Shown: positions 17,554-26,376 of the stretch, piece after piece
Numbering within the stretch: position 1 is the stretch's first letter
How the letters are laid out: each line of letters opens with the position of its first letter
DNA from: Stutzerimonas stutzeri
Lineage (GTDB): Bacteria > Pseudomonadota > Gammaproteobacteria > Pseudomonadales > Pseudomonadaceae
Reading direction: 5' to 3'
Assembly (NCBI RefSeq): GCF_024448715.1
Contig: NZ_JAMOHZ010000006.1
Span: forward strand, 248,001-312,000
DNA length: 64,000 nucleotides
Translations under genes and position numbers: made by a program
Notes under the pieces: model-generated
What the model was told of the DNA's origin: nothing
The model's input: only the letters and a program-made list of their open reading frames with translations
The model's database searches: none

Positions 17554-18942
17554 ATGTCGTCATCCATTTCTGGTGCCCAGCCTGAAGCGCCACCCCTGGC
17601 ATCCCGGGCGCAGCGACCGCTGCTGGCGCTGCTAATCCGCCTGCATCTCTACGTCGGCTTGTTCGTCGGGCCTTTCATCCTCGTCGCGGCCTTGAGCGGC
17701 TTGTTTTACGCGCTGACGCCACAGCTGGAAAACCAGCTCTACGCCGAACAGCTGTTTACCGATAGCACCGGTCCGTCGCTGCCCCTGGCGCGTCAGATCG
17801 AAGTCGCGCAAGCGCACATCGGCGAGGCGGCGACGCTTTCGGCGGTGCGCCCGGCACCGCAACCCGGCACAACCACGCGGGTGATGTTCAGCGCGCCGGG
17901 GTTGGCGCCGTCAGAAAGTCGAGCCGTGTTCATCGATCCGGTAACAGCCGACATCCGCGGTGATCTGGTCGTTTACGGCACCACAGGTGTGCTGCCATTG
18001 CGGACCTGGATCGATGAGTTCCATCGCAACCTGCTGTTGGGCGAGCTCGGCCGGATCTACAGCGAGCTGGCCGCATCCTGGCTATGGGTTGCGGCGCTGG
18101 GCGGACTGGCGCTCTGGGTTATTCGGCGCCGAAAGGCGAGCGTGGCCAGGACGCAACCCCTGCGCCGTTGGCATGCCACGCTGGGGCTATGGTTGCTGTT
18201 GGGGTTGCTGTTCTTCTCCGCCACTGGCCTGACGTGGTCGCGCTGGGCGGGGGGCAACATTGGCGTCGCGCGGGCGGCCTTCGGTATGTCCACGCCGAGC
18301 GTATCCACTGCGCTGACCGGCGAGGCGGCTACTCCTGCAGGTGAACATGCCCATCACGCCGGGATGCAAATGGCTTCGGCTGAGCCTGGCGACCTTGCCT
18401 TATTCGATGCTGTGCTGGCTGCTGCGCGCCGCGCCGGTATCGACGCCGGCAAGCTGGAAATCGTTCCGGCTGCAGGCCCTGATCGAGCCTGGACGGTGAC
18501 CGAAATTGATCGCAGCTGGCCGACTCAGGTCGACGCGGTAGCCATCGATCCGCGCTCGCTGACGATCGCTGACCGCATCGATTTCGCCAGTTTCCCGCTG
18601 GCGGCAAAGCTGACGCGCTGGGGTATCGATGCGCACATGGGCTCGCTGTTCGGCCTGGCCAACCAACTGCTGCTTGCCGTCACCGCGCTCGGCCTGGTGA
18701 CGCTGGTGAGCTGGGGTTACCTGATGTGGTGGCGCCGCCGTTCGCCTGTGCGCAAGCCCGGTGTGCTGCGGGCGCTGCGCGATCTGTCACCGACTGCTCG
18801 AGTAGTGACGGTGGGGCTTGCGGTGCTGTTCGGTTACTGCTTGCCGGTGCTTGGTGGCAGCCTGGTTCTGTTCCTCTTTGCCGAGTGGGTATTCGGCGGT
18901 ATACGGCGCACCGATCGCGAAACCCTGCGCCAGCCGGGCTAA
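17554..18942 (+). CDS. PepSY-associated transmembrane protein
   Basis: 462 residues of the PepSY_TM (PiuB-like) family: N-terminal TM helix in RLHLYVGLFVGPFILVAALSG, periplasmic PepSY region, further helices near 185, 215, 375 and 425, four to five in all. Such proteins are linked to metal uptake or reduction. A His/Met patch (EHAHHAGMQM, about 265-275) sits in the periplasmic loop and echoes the His/Met-rich DUF2946 product upstream, which suggests a shared copper or related metal role. ATG at 17554 fits the family start. It is followed by a convergent efflux operon only 24 bp away. Confidence 0.8.
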   Translation: MSSSISGAQPEAPPLASRAQRPLLALLIRLHLYVGLFVGPFILVAALSGLFYALTPQLENQLYAEQLFTDSTGPSLPLARQIEVAQAHIGEAATLSAVRPAPQPGTTTRVMFSAPGLAPSESRAVFIDPVTADIRGDLVVYGTTGVLPLRTWIDEFHRNLLLGELGRIYSELAASWLWVAALGGLALWVIRRRKASVARTQPLRRWHATLGLWLLLGLLFFSATGLTWSRWAGGNIGVARAAFGMSTPSVSTALTGEAATPAGEHAHHAGMQMASAEPGDLALFDAVLAAARRAGIDAGKLEIVPAAGPDRAWTVTEIDRSWPTQVDAVAIDPRSLTIADRIDFASFPLAAKLTRWGIDAHMGSLFGLANQLLLAVTALGLVTLVSWGYLMWWRRRSPVRKPGVLRALRDLSPTARVVTVGLAVLFGYCLPVLGGSLVLFLFAEWVFGGIRRTDRETLRQPG

Positions 18943-18966
18943 GCCTTCAGCGGCTGGGCTAAGCCT

Positions 18967-20358
18967 TCAGCGCTCGGCGGCGGCCTGCCAGCCACCGCCG
19001 AGTACCTGATAGAGACCAATCAGCGCATTGAGCTGGCTTTCGCGCAGTTGTACGGCGGTCAGCTCGGTATTGAATAGATTGCGCTGGGCGTCGAGGGTTT
19101 CCAGATACGACGAATAGCCAGCGCGGTAACGATCCTCGGCGAAGGTCAGCGACCGCTCGAGAATCTCGCGGCGAGCCTCGACGCGTGCGATCTGTTGCCG
19201 CAGATTGCCCACCGCCGAGAGGCTGTTCTCGACCTCGGCGAAAGCTTCCAGCGCAGTAGCGCGATAGGCGAAGGCCGCTTGATTGCGCTGCGCGACCGCG
19301 ATGTTCACGCCCGCTTCCAGGCGCCCGGCGTCGAAGATCGGTGCCAGCACGCTGGCGCCTATATCCCAGACGCGGACCGGGTCGTAATCCAGTGAATTGA
19401 CGAACAGCTGGCCGAAGCTGGCTGATACCTGTACCTGCGGCAGGAAGCGGTCGCGCTGGGCTTGCAGGTTGAGGTCGCTGGCCGCCAGCAACAGTTCGGC
19501 CTGATGAATATCCGGCCGCCGCCGCAGCAATTCCGAGGGTAATACGCCGGGCACACCCGGCGGTTCGATGGCGAGCAGCCCGGCGCCGCGCTGCACCGCG
19601 CCCGGTAGCGCCCCGGTGAGCAGACGCAAGGCATGTTCCTGCTCGCGAATCGCCTGCTGCAGCTGAGGCAGTAATTGAGCCGCGGCTTCGTATTCGGATT
19701 GTGCCTGGGTCAGCTCCAGCTGCGAGGTGTAGCCGAGGCTGGCGCGATCTTCGGCGACACCCAGCGCCTGCAGGCGCGACTCAACGGTGTCGCGGGTCAC
19801 GGACAGCTGCCGGTCCAGCGACAACAGCGAGACATAGGCACGTGCCGTGGTGCTGGCGACGGCCAGCCGCACTGCGTCGCGTTCGGCCTCGCTGGCCTGA
19901 TATTGCAGTTCCGCGGCTTCGCGCAGACGCCGTAGCCGGCCCCAGATATCCAGCTCGTAAGACACCTGCAGCGAGGGTTGCACCGCCGTGGTGTGGGCGA
20001 TGCCGAGCACGCTGAGCTCGCGCGTGCGTTGCGCCCCCAGCACCGCGTCGAGACTCGGCAGCAGTGAGGCATGGGACAGGCGGATCTGTTCGCGTGCCTG
20101 TTCGACCCGCGACGCGGCGATCAGCACGTCGGTGTTATGTGCTAGCGCCGCTTCGACCAGTGTCGTCAGCTGCGGATCACCAAACGCCTGCCACCAGATC
20201 GCGGAGATTTCGGCGGTGCGCGCCGCGTCCTCGCGCCATTGCGTGGGCGGGGTGAATGCAGCCTCGGGCGGCAGCGGCTGCCGCGGCGGCATGCAGCCGG
20301 CCAGCGTTATCAGCAACAGGCCCGACAGTAATCTCGGAACGCGAAACTGACGATTCAT
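18967..20358 (-). CDS. Outer-membrane efflux channel lipoprotein (NodT/OprM family)
   Basis: 463 residues. Lipoprotein signal with lipobox LAGC (Cys22), then two repeats of the outer-membrane efflux protein fold (TolC-like), including EISAIWWQAFGDPQL near the N-terminus, SYELDIWGRLRR, and RRPDIHQAELLLAASDLN in the middle. It forms the exit duct of a tripartite pump. The start overlaps the end of the HlyD gene by 4 bp (ATGA type), indicating translational coupling. It is the last gene of a three-gene operon. Confidence 0.92.
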   Translation of the reverse strand: MNRQFRVPRLLSGLLLITLAGCMPPRQPLPPEAAFTPPTQWREDAARTAEISAIWWQAFGDPQLTTLVEAALAHNTDVLIAASRVEQAREQIRLSHASLLPSLDAVLGAQRTRELSVLGIAHTTAVQPSLQVSYELDIWGRLRRLREAAELQYQASEAERDAVRLAVASTTARAYVSLLSLDRQLSVTRDTVESRLQALGVAEDRASLGYTSQLELTQAQSEYEAAAQLLPQLQQAIREQEHALRLLTGALPGAVQRGAGLLAIEPPGVPGVLPSELLRRRPDIHQAELLLAASDLNLQAQRDRFLPQVQVSASFGQLFVNSLDYDPVRVWDIGASVLAPIFDAGRLEAGVNIAVAQRNQAAFAYRATALEAFAEVENSLSAVGNLRQQIARVEARREILERSLTFAEDRYRAGYSSYLETLDAQRNLFNTELTAVQLRESQLNALIGLYQVLGGGWQAAAER

Positions 20359-21539
20359 CGCCTGTCGTCCGTGGCCGTTTCGGCGGTTGTGGCGTCGCCG
20401 CTGGTATTCACGTGCGTGACCACCGATAGCCCTGGCCGCAAGTGTTGGCTCAGCGGCTGGTCCGGATCAATGGAAATGCGCACCGGTATCCGCTGCACCA
20501 CCTTGGTGAAGTTGCCGGTGGCGTTATCCGGACGCAGAACGCTGAATTCAGACCCGGTGGCAGGCGCCAAACGCTGTATGTGTCCGCTCAGGCGCGCACC
20601 GTCCAGTGCGTCGACTTCGATCGACACCGGCTGGCCTGGGCGCATGGCAAAAGTCTGGGTTTCCTTGTAATTGGCAATGACCCAAAGCTGCTCCGGAACT
20701 AGATAGAGCAGCTGCGAGCCGGCCGCGACATATTGGCCCTGGCGCACCGTAACTTCGCTGACCCGGCCGTCGCGTGGCGCCTCGATGACTGTGTTGTCCA
20801 GGTCAATCTGGGCCCGCTTCAATGCCGCTTCGGCAATTTCCACCTGCGCCTGAAGGCCGCCGCGCGAGACTTCGCTGGCCTTCAAGGTCTGTTCGGCAAT
20901 GGCGATGGCGGCTTGGGCCTGCTTCACGTTTGCTGCTGCGGCGCGAGCGCTGGCGCGGATCTGATCGCGCTCGCGAATCGAGACCGAGCCACGTTCGGCC
21001 AGCTCGTTGACGCGTTTTTCGTCGGCGAGAGCGCGTTGCAGTTCCGCTTCGGCGGCGGACAACTCGGCGCGGCGTGACGCCAGCGTCGCGCGATTGGAAG
21101 CCAGGGTCTGTTCGAGGTTTTCTAGCCCGAAACGCTGCGCGGCCAGCTCGGCACGGCGCTGCTCGACCAGTTGGCGATACTGTCGATCATCGATGCGTAC
21201 CAGCGGTTGACCGCGCGCGACTTGCTCGAAATCCTGTACCAGCACCTCGGTGACGTAACCGTTGACCTGCGGCGCGAGCACGGTGATTTGCCCGCGCACA
21301 TAGGCGTTTTCAGTGACCGCGACTCGGCCGCTGAAAGGCCACAGCTGCCAGGCGTAGAGAATCGCCAGAACGCCAGCGAGCGCGACCAACGCCATCAGCA
21401 TGACCGAGCGACGGCTCGGTTTGATCGTCTTCGGCGGATCGTCCGGCGCTGGGCCGGCGTCGGTCACAGCGGCGGAAGCCTGCGGTGGCTGGGCTGTTTG
21501 CAAGGTTTCTTCTTCGTCGGGTCGTTTGGTTTCACTCAT
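20355..21539 (-). CDS. HlyD/EmrA-family membrane fusion protein
   Basis: 394 residues. A proline- and acid-rich cytoplasmic head (1 to about 40), one TM helix (VMLMALVALAGVLAILYAWQLW), a lipoyl half with NAYVRGQITVLAPQVNGYV, a long alpha hairpin (about 125-235, AEAELQRA...), the second lipoyl half with DNTVIEAPRDGRVSEV, and a beta domain. It bridges the MFS pump and the outer-membrane channel. It overlaps both neighbours by 4 bp. Confidence 0.93.
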   Translation of the reverse strand: MSETKRPDEEETLQTAQPPQASAAVTDAGPAPDDPPKTIKPSRRSVMLMALVALAGVLAILYAWQLWPFSGRVAVTENAYVRGQITVLAPQVNGYVTEVLVQDFEQVARGQPLVRIDDRQYRQLVEQRRAELAAQRFGLENLEQTLASNRATLASRRAELSAAEAELQRALADEKRVNELAERGSVSIRERDQIRASARAAAANVKQAQAAIAIAEQTLKASEVSRGGLQAQVEIAEAALKRAQIDLDNTVIEAPRDGRVSEVTVRQGQYVAAGSQLLYLVPEQLWVIANYKETQTFAMRPGQPVSIEVDALDGARLSGHIQRLAPATGSEFSVLRPDNATGNFTKVVQRIPVRISIDPDQPLSQHLRPGLSVVTHVNTSGDATTAETATDDRR

Positions 21540-23167
21540 GGAGGCGGAGCATTCCTGTTCTGCCGCGCAAGGCGCAGGGTGTGATAGAGCGTCCAGCCGA
21601 ACACGCCGATGGCGAGCGTGCCGATCAGCCGGAAGACATCATTGAAGGCCAGCACGTTGGCTTCGCGGGTGACGGTCTGGCTCAGCTGCCCCGCGCTCTG
21701 CGCCTGGCGCAGCTGCGGGTCGCTCTGGCGCGGCGCCAGCGCCTGGCTCTGGGCCTGCAGCCGCTGCGCGACACGCGGATCGCCCGGCACCACCTGCTCG
21801 GTCAGGTGACTGGAATGGTATTTCTCGCGAATAACCTGGTAGCTGCCGAACAGCGCCGGCGCCGCCAGCCCGCCGAGGCTTTGAGTCATGGTGAACAAGA
21901 CGATGAAGGTCACCAGATAATTCGGCCCGTTGCGTAGCGCCTTGCCGATGCCGGTGATCAGCAGCGGACCGAGGAACATGCCGCTGGCGAAAGCCAGCAG
22001 GCCCTGACTAAGGAACATGTCGTGCGGGCGAGTCAGGTTGGTGGCATCGATGTCCAGAAAGCTGGCGACCGCGATCAACACGATCGACAGCAATATTTGC
22101 GGCAGGGCGGTGGTCGGGCTGAAGGTCATGGCGCTGCCGGCGATACCCATGCTCAACCCGAGCAGAATCACTGCATACAGCGGCTGCAGCTGTTCAGTGC
22201 CCATTCCTAGCGTTTGCAGCAGGCCGACCGCGCCGTAGGTCTGCTCCGATAAAATCAGGCGCAGGGCGAGCGCGCCGAAGGCGAAGCGCAGCATTTCCGC
22301 CGTGCCGAGCCAGCGGGTGTGCAGCAACGGATTGCGTCGGTGATGTTCGATCATGAAGGCCGTGCACATCAGCACCAGCGCGGCTATCAGTGCATAGCCG
22401 AGCCAGGGTTGCTCGGTCCACCAGAGTATCCGTCCCTGGACCAGCACCGCAGCGATCAGCGCCAGCGCCGGGGCGAGCAGGGCAAAGGTGAGAAAATCCA
22501 GCGGCTCGAAGACCTTGATGCGTTCGCCCAAGGGCAGCTTGAGCACGACCACCGCCGCCAGCGAGCAAAGCGCCAGGCCGCTTTCGAACACATAGAGACG
22601 GTGCCATTCGCCCATGTCCAGCAATGCCGGTGACATCAGCCAGGCCAGAGGCGTGCCCAGTTGGCTGATACCGAACCCGATAATTACCGCTTTTGGCAGG
22701 TCCGCTTTGCGAAACGCCTGCAGCATGTAGAACAGCCCCAGGGACGAGGTGGTGGCGGCCGCCAGCCCGCTGGCAGCCCGCACGAAGATTGCCATTTCCA
22801 GCCCTTCGATGAAGACGTGGGCGATGCTCAGCAACGCATAGAGCGTCAGGCCGATCTCGGCGAAGCGGCGCAGGCCGTACTGCTGGCGGAACTTGATCAT
22901 CAACAGGTTGGCGGAAACGTTGACCATGAAGTACGCCGCAGGCAGCCAGGCGGCTTGCGACGGCGTCAGGCCAAGGTCGCCCTGAATGCTCGGCAGGTTG
23001 GCGATGAACAGCGCGTTGCCCAGGCCCCCGGTCAGCCCGACCAGCACGGCGACGCAGGCATAGGCGATGCGCATCGGCATCGGATGCAGCAGGATCGCCG
23101 GCGAACCGGGCATGGATGGGCGTTCATGGGGTTCCCAACGGGGAACGGGTGCGAGGTATTCCGGCAT
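21536..23167 (-). CDS. DHA2-family MFS efflux transporter (EmrB-like)
   Basis: 543 residues with the many membrane helices expected for the 14-TM DHA2 group; ANLPSIQGDLGLTPSQAAWLPAAY (first 20: ANLPSIQGDLGLTPSQAAWL) matches the characteristic first-loop region. As first gene of the operon it would expel amphipathic toxicants through the HlyD adaptor and outer-membrane channel. The substrate is unknown. The start is uncertain: ATG at 23167 has a poor ribosome site and other Met codons follow at residues 19 and 30. It diverges from the CoA-ligase gene, sharing a 476-bp region with a strong palindrome. Confidence 0.88.
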   Translation of the reverse strand: MPEYLAPVPRWEPHERPSMPGSPAILLHPMPMRIAYACVAVLVGLTGGLGNALFIANLPSIQGDLGLTPSQAAWLPAAYFMVNVSANLLMIKFRQQYGLRRFAEIGLTLYALLSIAHVFIEGLEMAIFVRAASGLAAATTSSLGLFYMLQAFRKADLPKAVIIGFGISQLGTPLAWLMSPALLDMGEWHRLYVFESGLALCSLAAVVVLKLPLGERIKVFEPLDFLTFALLAPALALIAAVLVQGRILWWTEQPWLGYALIAALVLMCTAFMIEHHRRNPLLHTRWLGTAEMLRFAFGALALRLILSEQTYGAVGLLQTLGMGTEQLQPLYAVILLGLSMGIAGSAMTFSPTTALPQILLSIVLIAVASFLDIDATNLTRPHDMFLSQGLLAFASGMFLGPLLITGIGKALRNGPNYLVTFIVLFTMTQSLGGLAAPALFGSYQVIREKYHSSHLTEQVVPGDPRVAQRLQAQSQALAPRQSDPQLRQAQSAGQLSQTVTREANVLAFNDVFRLIGTLAIGVFGWTLYHTLRLARQNRNAPPP

Positions 23168-23536
23168 GTTTCGCAGGGCTCGACGGCGATGAACAGGGTT
23201 GTGTGTGCTCCTGCCGAGTCGGCAGACATTCTTGGGACAATCGCGAGCAGGAAACGGTTGGCCACACTTTGCGTTAGCGTGGCAAAAAAGCGGCTCACCA
23301 GAAGCCAGCTCCTGCTCCAGTTCCCGTTTCGTCGCGTCGTGATCCTGATGCCTACCACGCCACTCTTACCATTGGGCGAACACTGCGTCGCCGGAATTGA
23401 CGCAGGTTAATGCCTGTGCAAAAGTCGATACTAGGTAGTAAAGCGAAATGCTGTTTCGCATTGCGAAACAGCGTGGGAAAGATCGAAATTCGTCATTACC
23501 GCTATAAGAACGACAACAGGGTCAGGAAGAATTGCC
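23168..23536. other. Divergent control region between efflux operon and CoA ligase
   Basis: 370 bases without a convincing gene. It must hold promoters for both directions. The clear element in it is the 23-bp palindrome at 23450-23472, listed separately. Confidence 0.5.
23450..23472. promoter_or_regulatory. Perfect 23-bp palindrome, IclR-type operator candidate
   Basis: GCTGTTTCGCA and TGCGAAACAGC (23450-23460, 23462-23472) are perfect inverted arms around a single T. The TTTCGCA-TGCGAAA core resembles operators of IclR-family regulators of aromatic catabolism. It is 65 bp before the short ORF at 23537 and 283 bp before the MFS start. No iclR gene is present nearby. Confidence 0.6.
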
Positions 23537-23644
23537 ATGCGTACCAGCCATCACACGGGCGTGCCCGCTTTTAGCAGGCCGTCGCCTGCCAGCCAGAAAT
23601 TCCCGTCCTTGCCGGATCGGTTACACCAGAGCGAGGTGTGCTGA
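23537..23644 (+). CDS. Short upstream ORF overlapping the CoA-ligase start
   Basis: A 35-codon ORF with ATG at 23537 and an AGGA-type ribosome site. Its TGA (23642-23644) overlaps the ligase ATG by one base (TGATG), the geometry of translational coupling. The peptide is basic, with His, Ser and Pro, ends LHQSEVC and resembles nothing I know. It may be a leader peptide or chance; the overlap and the ribosome site are the only support. Confidence 0.4.
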   Translation: MRTSHHTGVPAFSRPSPASQKFPSLPDRLHQSEVC

Positions 23645-25260
23645 TGGCTCTGTCACAATCGATGACTGCGCCGGACGAAATGATCAATGGCCGCTGGGCC
23701 AGCGAGCTGATCGCCGAGCTGCCGCAGCGCCTGAGCACAGGGGTGCTGGAACGTGCAGATCGCACGCCCGGACTTCAGGCGCTGGTTGATGGCGAGGTGC
23801 GCTGGAGCTATGCCGAGCTGGCCGAAGAAGTTCGTGCTGCAACGGTCTGGCTGAAGGCGCTTGGGGTGCGTCCGGGCGATCGTCTGATGAGCGTCGGTGA
23901 AAATTGCCGCGCGTTGGTGGTGCTCTTGCTCGCCGCGAGCGAACTCGACGCCTGGTTGGCCATTGTCAACGCGCGACTGTCAGGCGCCGAGGTGGACGCA
24001 ATCCGCGAGAACTGCGAGCCACGACGAGTTTTCTATACCACCGGCGTATCCCCGGAAGCCTGTGAGCATGGCCAGCGTCACGCAGCCGAGCATTTCGCAC
24101 ATCCTCGGCTTGGTGAGCTGATGATCGGCGCGCTTGCGGAGGCCGAGTCCGAACCGGTGTACGCCAGCGGTGCCGAGCAGGTTGCGGCGATGATCTACAC
24201 CTCGGGCACCACCGGTACGCCCAAGGGCGTGATGCTGACCCACCGTGGCATCCTCTATATCGCCTCGATCTCCGGCGGTATGCGTCGTCTCACTGAGGGC
24301 CAGCGCGTCTACGGTGTGCTGCCGATGTCGCATATTTTCGGCCTGGCTTCGGTGTGCATGGGTTCGCTATACAACGGTGCCTGTCTGTTTCCGGTGCCGC
24401 GTTTCGAGCCGGCAGCGTTGTTGCAGGCGCTGGGTGAGGAGCGCATCACCGTGTTGCAGGGTGTGCCGGCCATGTATGCACGACTGCTCGAATACCTAAA
24501 GCAGCAGAATCTGACGCTGCAGGCACCAGCACTGATCTACATGTCCGCCGGCGGCTCGCCATTGGATGGTGAGACCAAGCGGCGTGTCGAGGCCTGCTTC
24601 GGCATGACGCTGCACAACGGCTACGGCCTTACCGAGGCCAGCCCGACCATCAGCCAGACCCGTATTGAAGACCGCCACACCAGCACCACCGTCGGTCGCG
24701 TGCTGCCGATGCTCGAGTACCGCCTCGAACCGCTGCAGCGCGCTGACGTCGAGGCACCGGAAACCGGCGAGCTATGGATTCGCGGCCCTAACGTCATGCG
24801 TGGCTATTTCCGCCAGCCGGAGGCGACCCGTGCCTGTCTGGACGAGGACGGCTGGCTGAACACGGGCGACATAGCCCGCGTCGACGAGCGCGGCGAGCTG
24901 TTCATCGTCGGTCGCAGCAAGGAATTGATCATTCGCTCGGGCTTCAATATTTACCCACCGGATGTCGAGGCAGTGCTCAACTCGCATCCGCAGGTCACGT
25001 TGTCGGCGGTGGTCGGCCGACAGATTCCCGGCAACGAGGAGGTAGTCGCCTTCGTCCAGTGTGCCGCGGGTGCCGACCTGAGCGAGGCCGGGCTACTGAG
25101 CTTCGCTGCCGAGCGGTTGGCGCCCTACAAGCGGCCCTGCCAGGTCGTGATGGTCGAAGCGTTGCCTGCGACCGCCACCGGAAAGATCCTCAAGGGACAG
25201 TTGCGCCAGCGCGCCCAGACCATGCCCAGCCCATCGGCGACGCGCAGCTCGGCTGGCTGA
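23644..25260 (+). CDS. AMP-dependent acyl-CoA synthetase/ligase
   Basis: 538 residues of the class I adenylate-forming family. It activates a carboxylic acid to acyl-AMP and then to acyl-CoA. Motifs in order: YTSGTTGTPKGVMLTH (P-loop), NGYGLTEASP, NTGDIARVDERGELFIVGR, hinge SKELIIRSGFNIYPPDVE and the catalytic Lys in TATGKILKG. Substrate (fatty versus aromatic acid) cannot be decided by eye; the IclR-type palindrome upstream leans toward an aromatic or phenylpropanoid acid. The ATG at 23644 has GAGG 7 nt before it; the GTG at 23638 would overlap that site. A strong terminator follows. Confidence 0.88.
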   Translation: MALSQSMTAPDEMINGRWASELIAELPQRLSTGVLERADRTPGLQALVDGEVRWSYAELAEEVRAATVWLKALGVRPGDRLMSVGENCRALVVLLLAASELDAWLAIVNARLSGAEVDAIRENCEPRRVFYTTGVSPEACEHGQRHAAEHFAHPRLGELMIGALAEAESEPVYASGAEQVAAMIYTSGTTGTPKGVMLTHRGILYIASISGGMRRLTEGQRVYGVLPMSHIFGLASVCMGSLYNGACLFPVPRFEPAALLQALGEERITVLQGVPAMYARLLEYLKQQNLTLQAPALIYMSAGGSPLDGETKRRVEACFGMTLHNGYGLTEASPTISQTRIEDRHTSTTVGRVLPMLEYRLEPLQRADVEAPETGELWIRGPNVMRGYFRQPEATRACLDEDGWLNTGDIARVDERGELFIVGRSKELIIRSGFNIYPPDVEAVLNSHPQVTLSAVVGRQIPGNEEVVAFVQCAAGADLSEAGLLSFAAERLAPYKRPCQVVMVEALPATATGKILKGQLRQRAQTMPSPSATRSSAG

Positions 25261-25275
25261 ACGCAACCGGTAACG

Positions 25276-25306
25276 AAAAGCGCCCCGACTGGTTCGGGGC
25301 GCTTTT
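25276..25306 (+). terminator. Rho-independent terminator of the CoA-ligase gene
   Basis: 13-bp stem (25276-25288 with 25294-25306) enclosing GCGCCCC/GGGGCGC with a 5-nt loop and a T6 run. It lies 15 nt after the stop codon. Confidence 0.93.
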
Positions 25307-25378
25307 TTCGTTGCGGGGATTAGCGTGAGAGGCAAGTCGCCGCATCATTCGCTTCGACAAACGATGCGACGGCCGCTT

Positions 25379-25511
25379 TCAATCAGACCGAGGGCGCCGG
25401 GGTTGGCGCAGTAACACACCAAAGATAAGAAAACCGATGACCAGCCCCGCGAACGCCTGCCAACCTGCACCCGTTTCGGCCTTCCTTTTCGTCGTGTGGC
25501 TCCGATTCCAT
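25379..25511 (-). pseudogene. Possible broken small membrane-protein ORF
   Basis: On the minus strand an ATG at 25511 starts an acidic peptide (MESEPHDEKEGRNG), and in the next frame a convincing single TM helix with a basic tail follows (GLVIGFLIFGVLLRQPRR), ending at 25379. Neither frame alone gives a sensible product; a one-base shift near 25465 would join them into a roughly 44-residue tail-anchored protein. This may be a decayed gene or coincidence. The rest of the 25261-25610 gap holds only the terminator and the ribosome site of the next gene. Confidence 0.25.
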
Positions 25512-25610
25512 CGGGCAGCTCACCTGAACCTTTATCGAAGCGGGGCAGTCGACTGAACAGGTTGGCCGTGTTGTTTCCGGCCGTTTAGCAAGCTCCAGGA
25601 GGAATGCTCA

Positions 25611-26063
25611 ATGGATACCAAAGACACCATCTCCGTACTCAACGACCTCATCGAAACCAGCAAGGACGGCGAGAAAGGCTTCCTTGAGTGCGCCGAAGAC
25701 TTGAAAAGCCCGAACCTCAAAACCACGATGACCCAGCGTGCCCATGACTGTGCCACGGCGGCCGCCGAGCTGCAGCAACTGGTGCGTACTCTGGGTGGCG
25801 ATCCGGAAACCACCACCAGCACCGCGGGCGATATGCACCGCCGCTGGGTCGATCTCAAGTCGATGATCACCGGCAAGAGCGACGAAGCGATCCTCAACGA
25901 GTGCGAGCGCGGCGAAGACGTCGCCTTGAAGAGTTATCGCAAGGCATTGGAAAAAGACCTGCCGGTCGATGTGCGCAGCGTGGTCGAACGCCAGCTCCAG
26001 GGCGTGCAGCGTAATCACGACCAGGTCAAGGCTCTGCGTGACGCCGAGCGCGCCCGGAGCTGA
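25611..26063 (+). CDS. PA2169-type four-helix-bundle protein (DUF2383)
   Basis: 150 residues, almost entirely helical, beginning MDTKDTISVLNDLIETSKDG and with the ECAEDLKSPNLK and AAAELQQLVRTLGGDPE stretches typical of DUF2383, a ferritin-like four-helix domain often seen in stress-induced proteins of pseudomonads. Acidic residues and His in the helices (E-x6-H type) could bind metal, but family function is unestablished. A strong AGGAGG site precedes the ATG and a terminator follows, so it is a single-gene unit. Confidence 0.85.
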   Translation: MDTKDTISVLNDLIETSKDGEKGFLECAEDLKSPNLKTTMTQRAHDCATAAAELQQLVRTLGGDPETTTSTAGDMHRRWVDLKSMITGKSDEAILNECERGEDVALKSYRKALEKDLPVDVRSVVERQLQGVQRNHDQVKALRDAERARS

Positions 26064-26123
26064 CTGCTCAATGCTCAAGAAGCGTCGGCGAACGCCGTAA
26101 TAATGTTGTTCGCCTAGGACGAG

Positions 26124-26148
26124 CGCCGCACTGGTTGCGGCGTTTTTT
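26124..26148 (+). terminator. Rho-independent terminator
   Basis: CGCCGCA / TGCGGCG stem (26124-26130, 26136-26142) with loop CTGGT and T6. It ends the DUF2383 gene. The same CTGGT loop is used by the terminator at 25276-25306. Confidence 0.88.
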
Positions 26149-26172
26149 CTGCCCTAAGCGAACCCGCTGCCC

Positions 26173-26235
26173 GTAGGAGCGAGCTTGCTCGCGAACCCAG
26201 GCCACGCAGAGCTTCGCGAGCGCGCTCGCTCCTAC
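26173..26235. repeat. REP element (GTAGGAGCGAGC type)
   Basis: GTAGGAGCGAGC at the left and GCTCGCTCCTAC at the right, with inner GCTCGCGAA / TTCGCGAGC arms: the common pseudomonad REP pair in head-to-head form. This family differs from the GTAGGGTGGG repeats at 15811-15990. Confidence 0.88.
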
Positions 26236-26376
26236 AGGCAGGGCCGTCACGCCGTCTAAACACCTTAGGTGAACAGCATTAAGGCGGACGCCAGCGTTTT
26301 TATTGAGAAAGAGAACAGGCGGCGTGAAATGTCGAGAGCAGCTAAGCTGATTCCTTCGTTTCAAGGAGCCCGCTTC

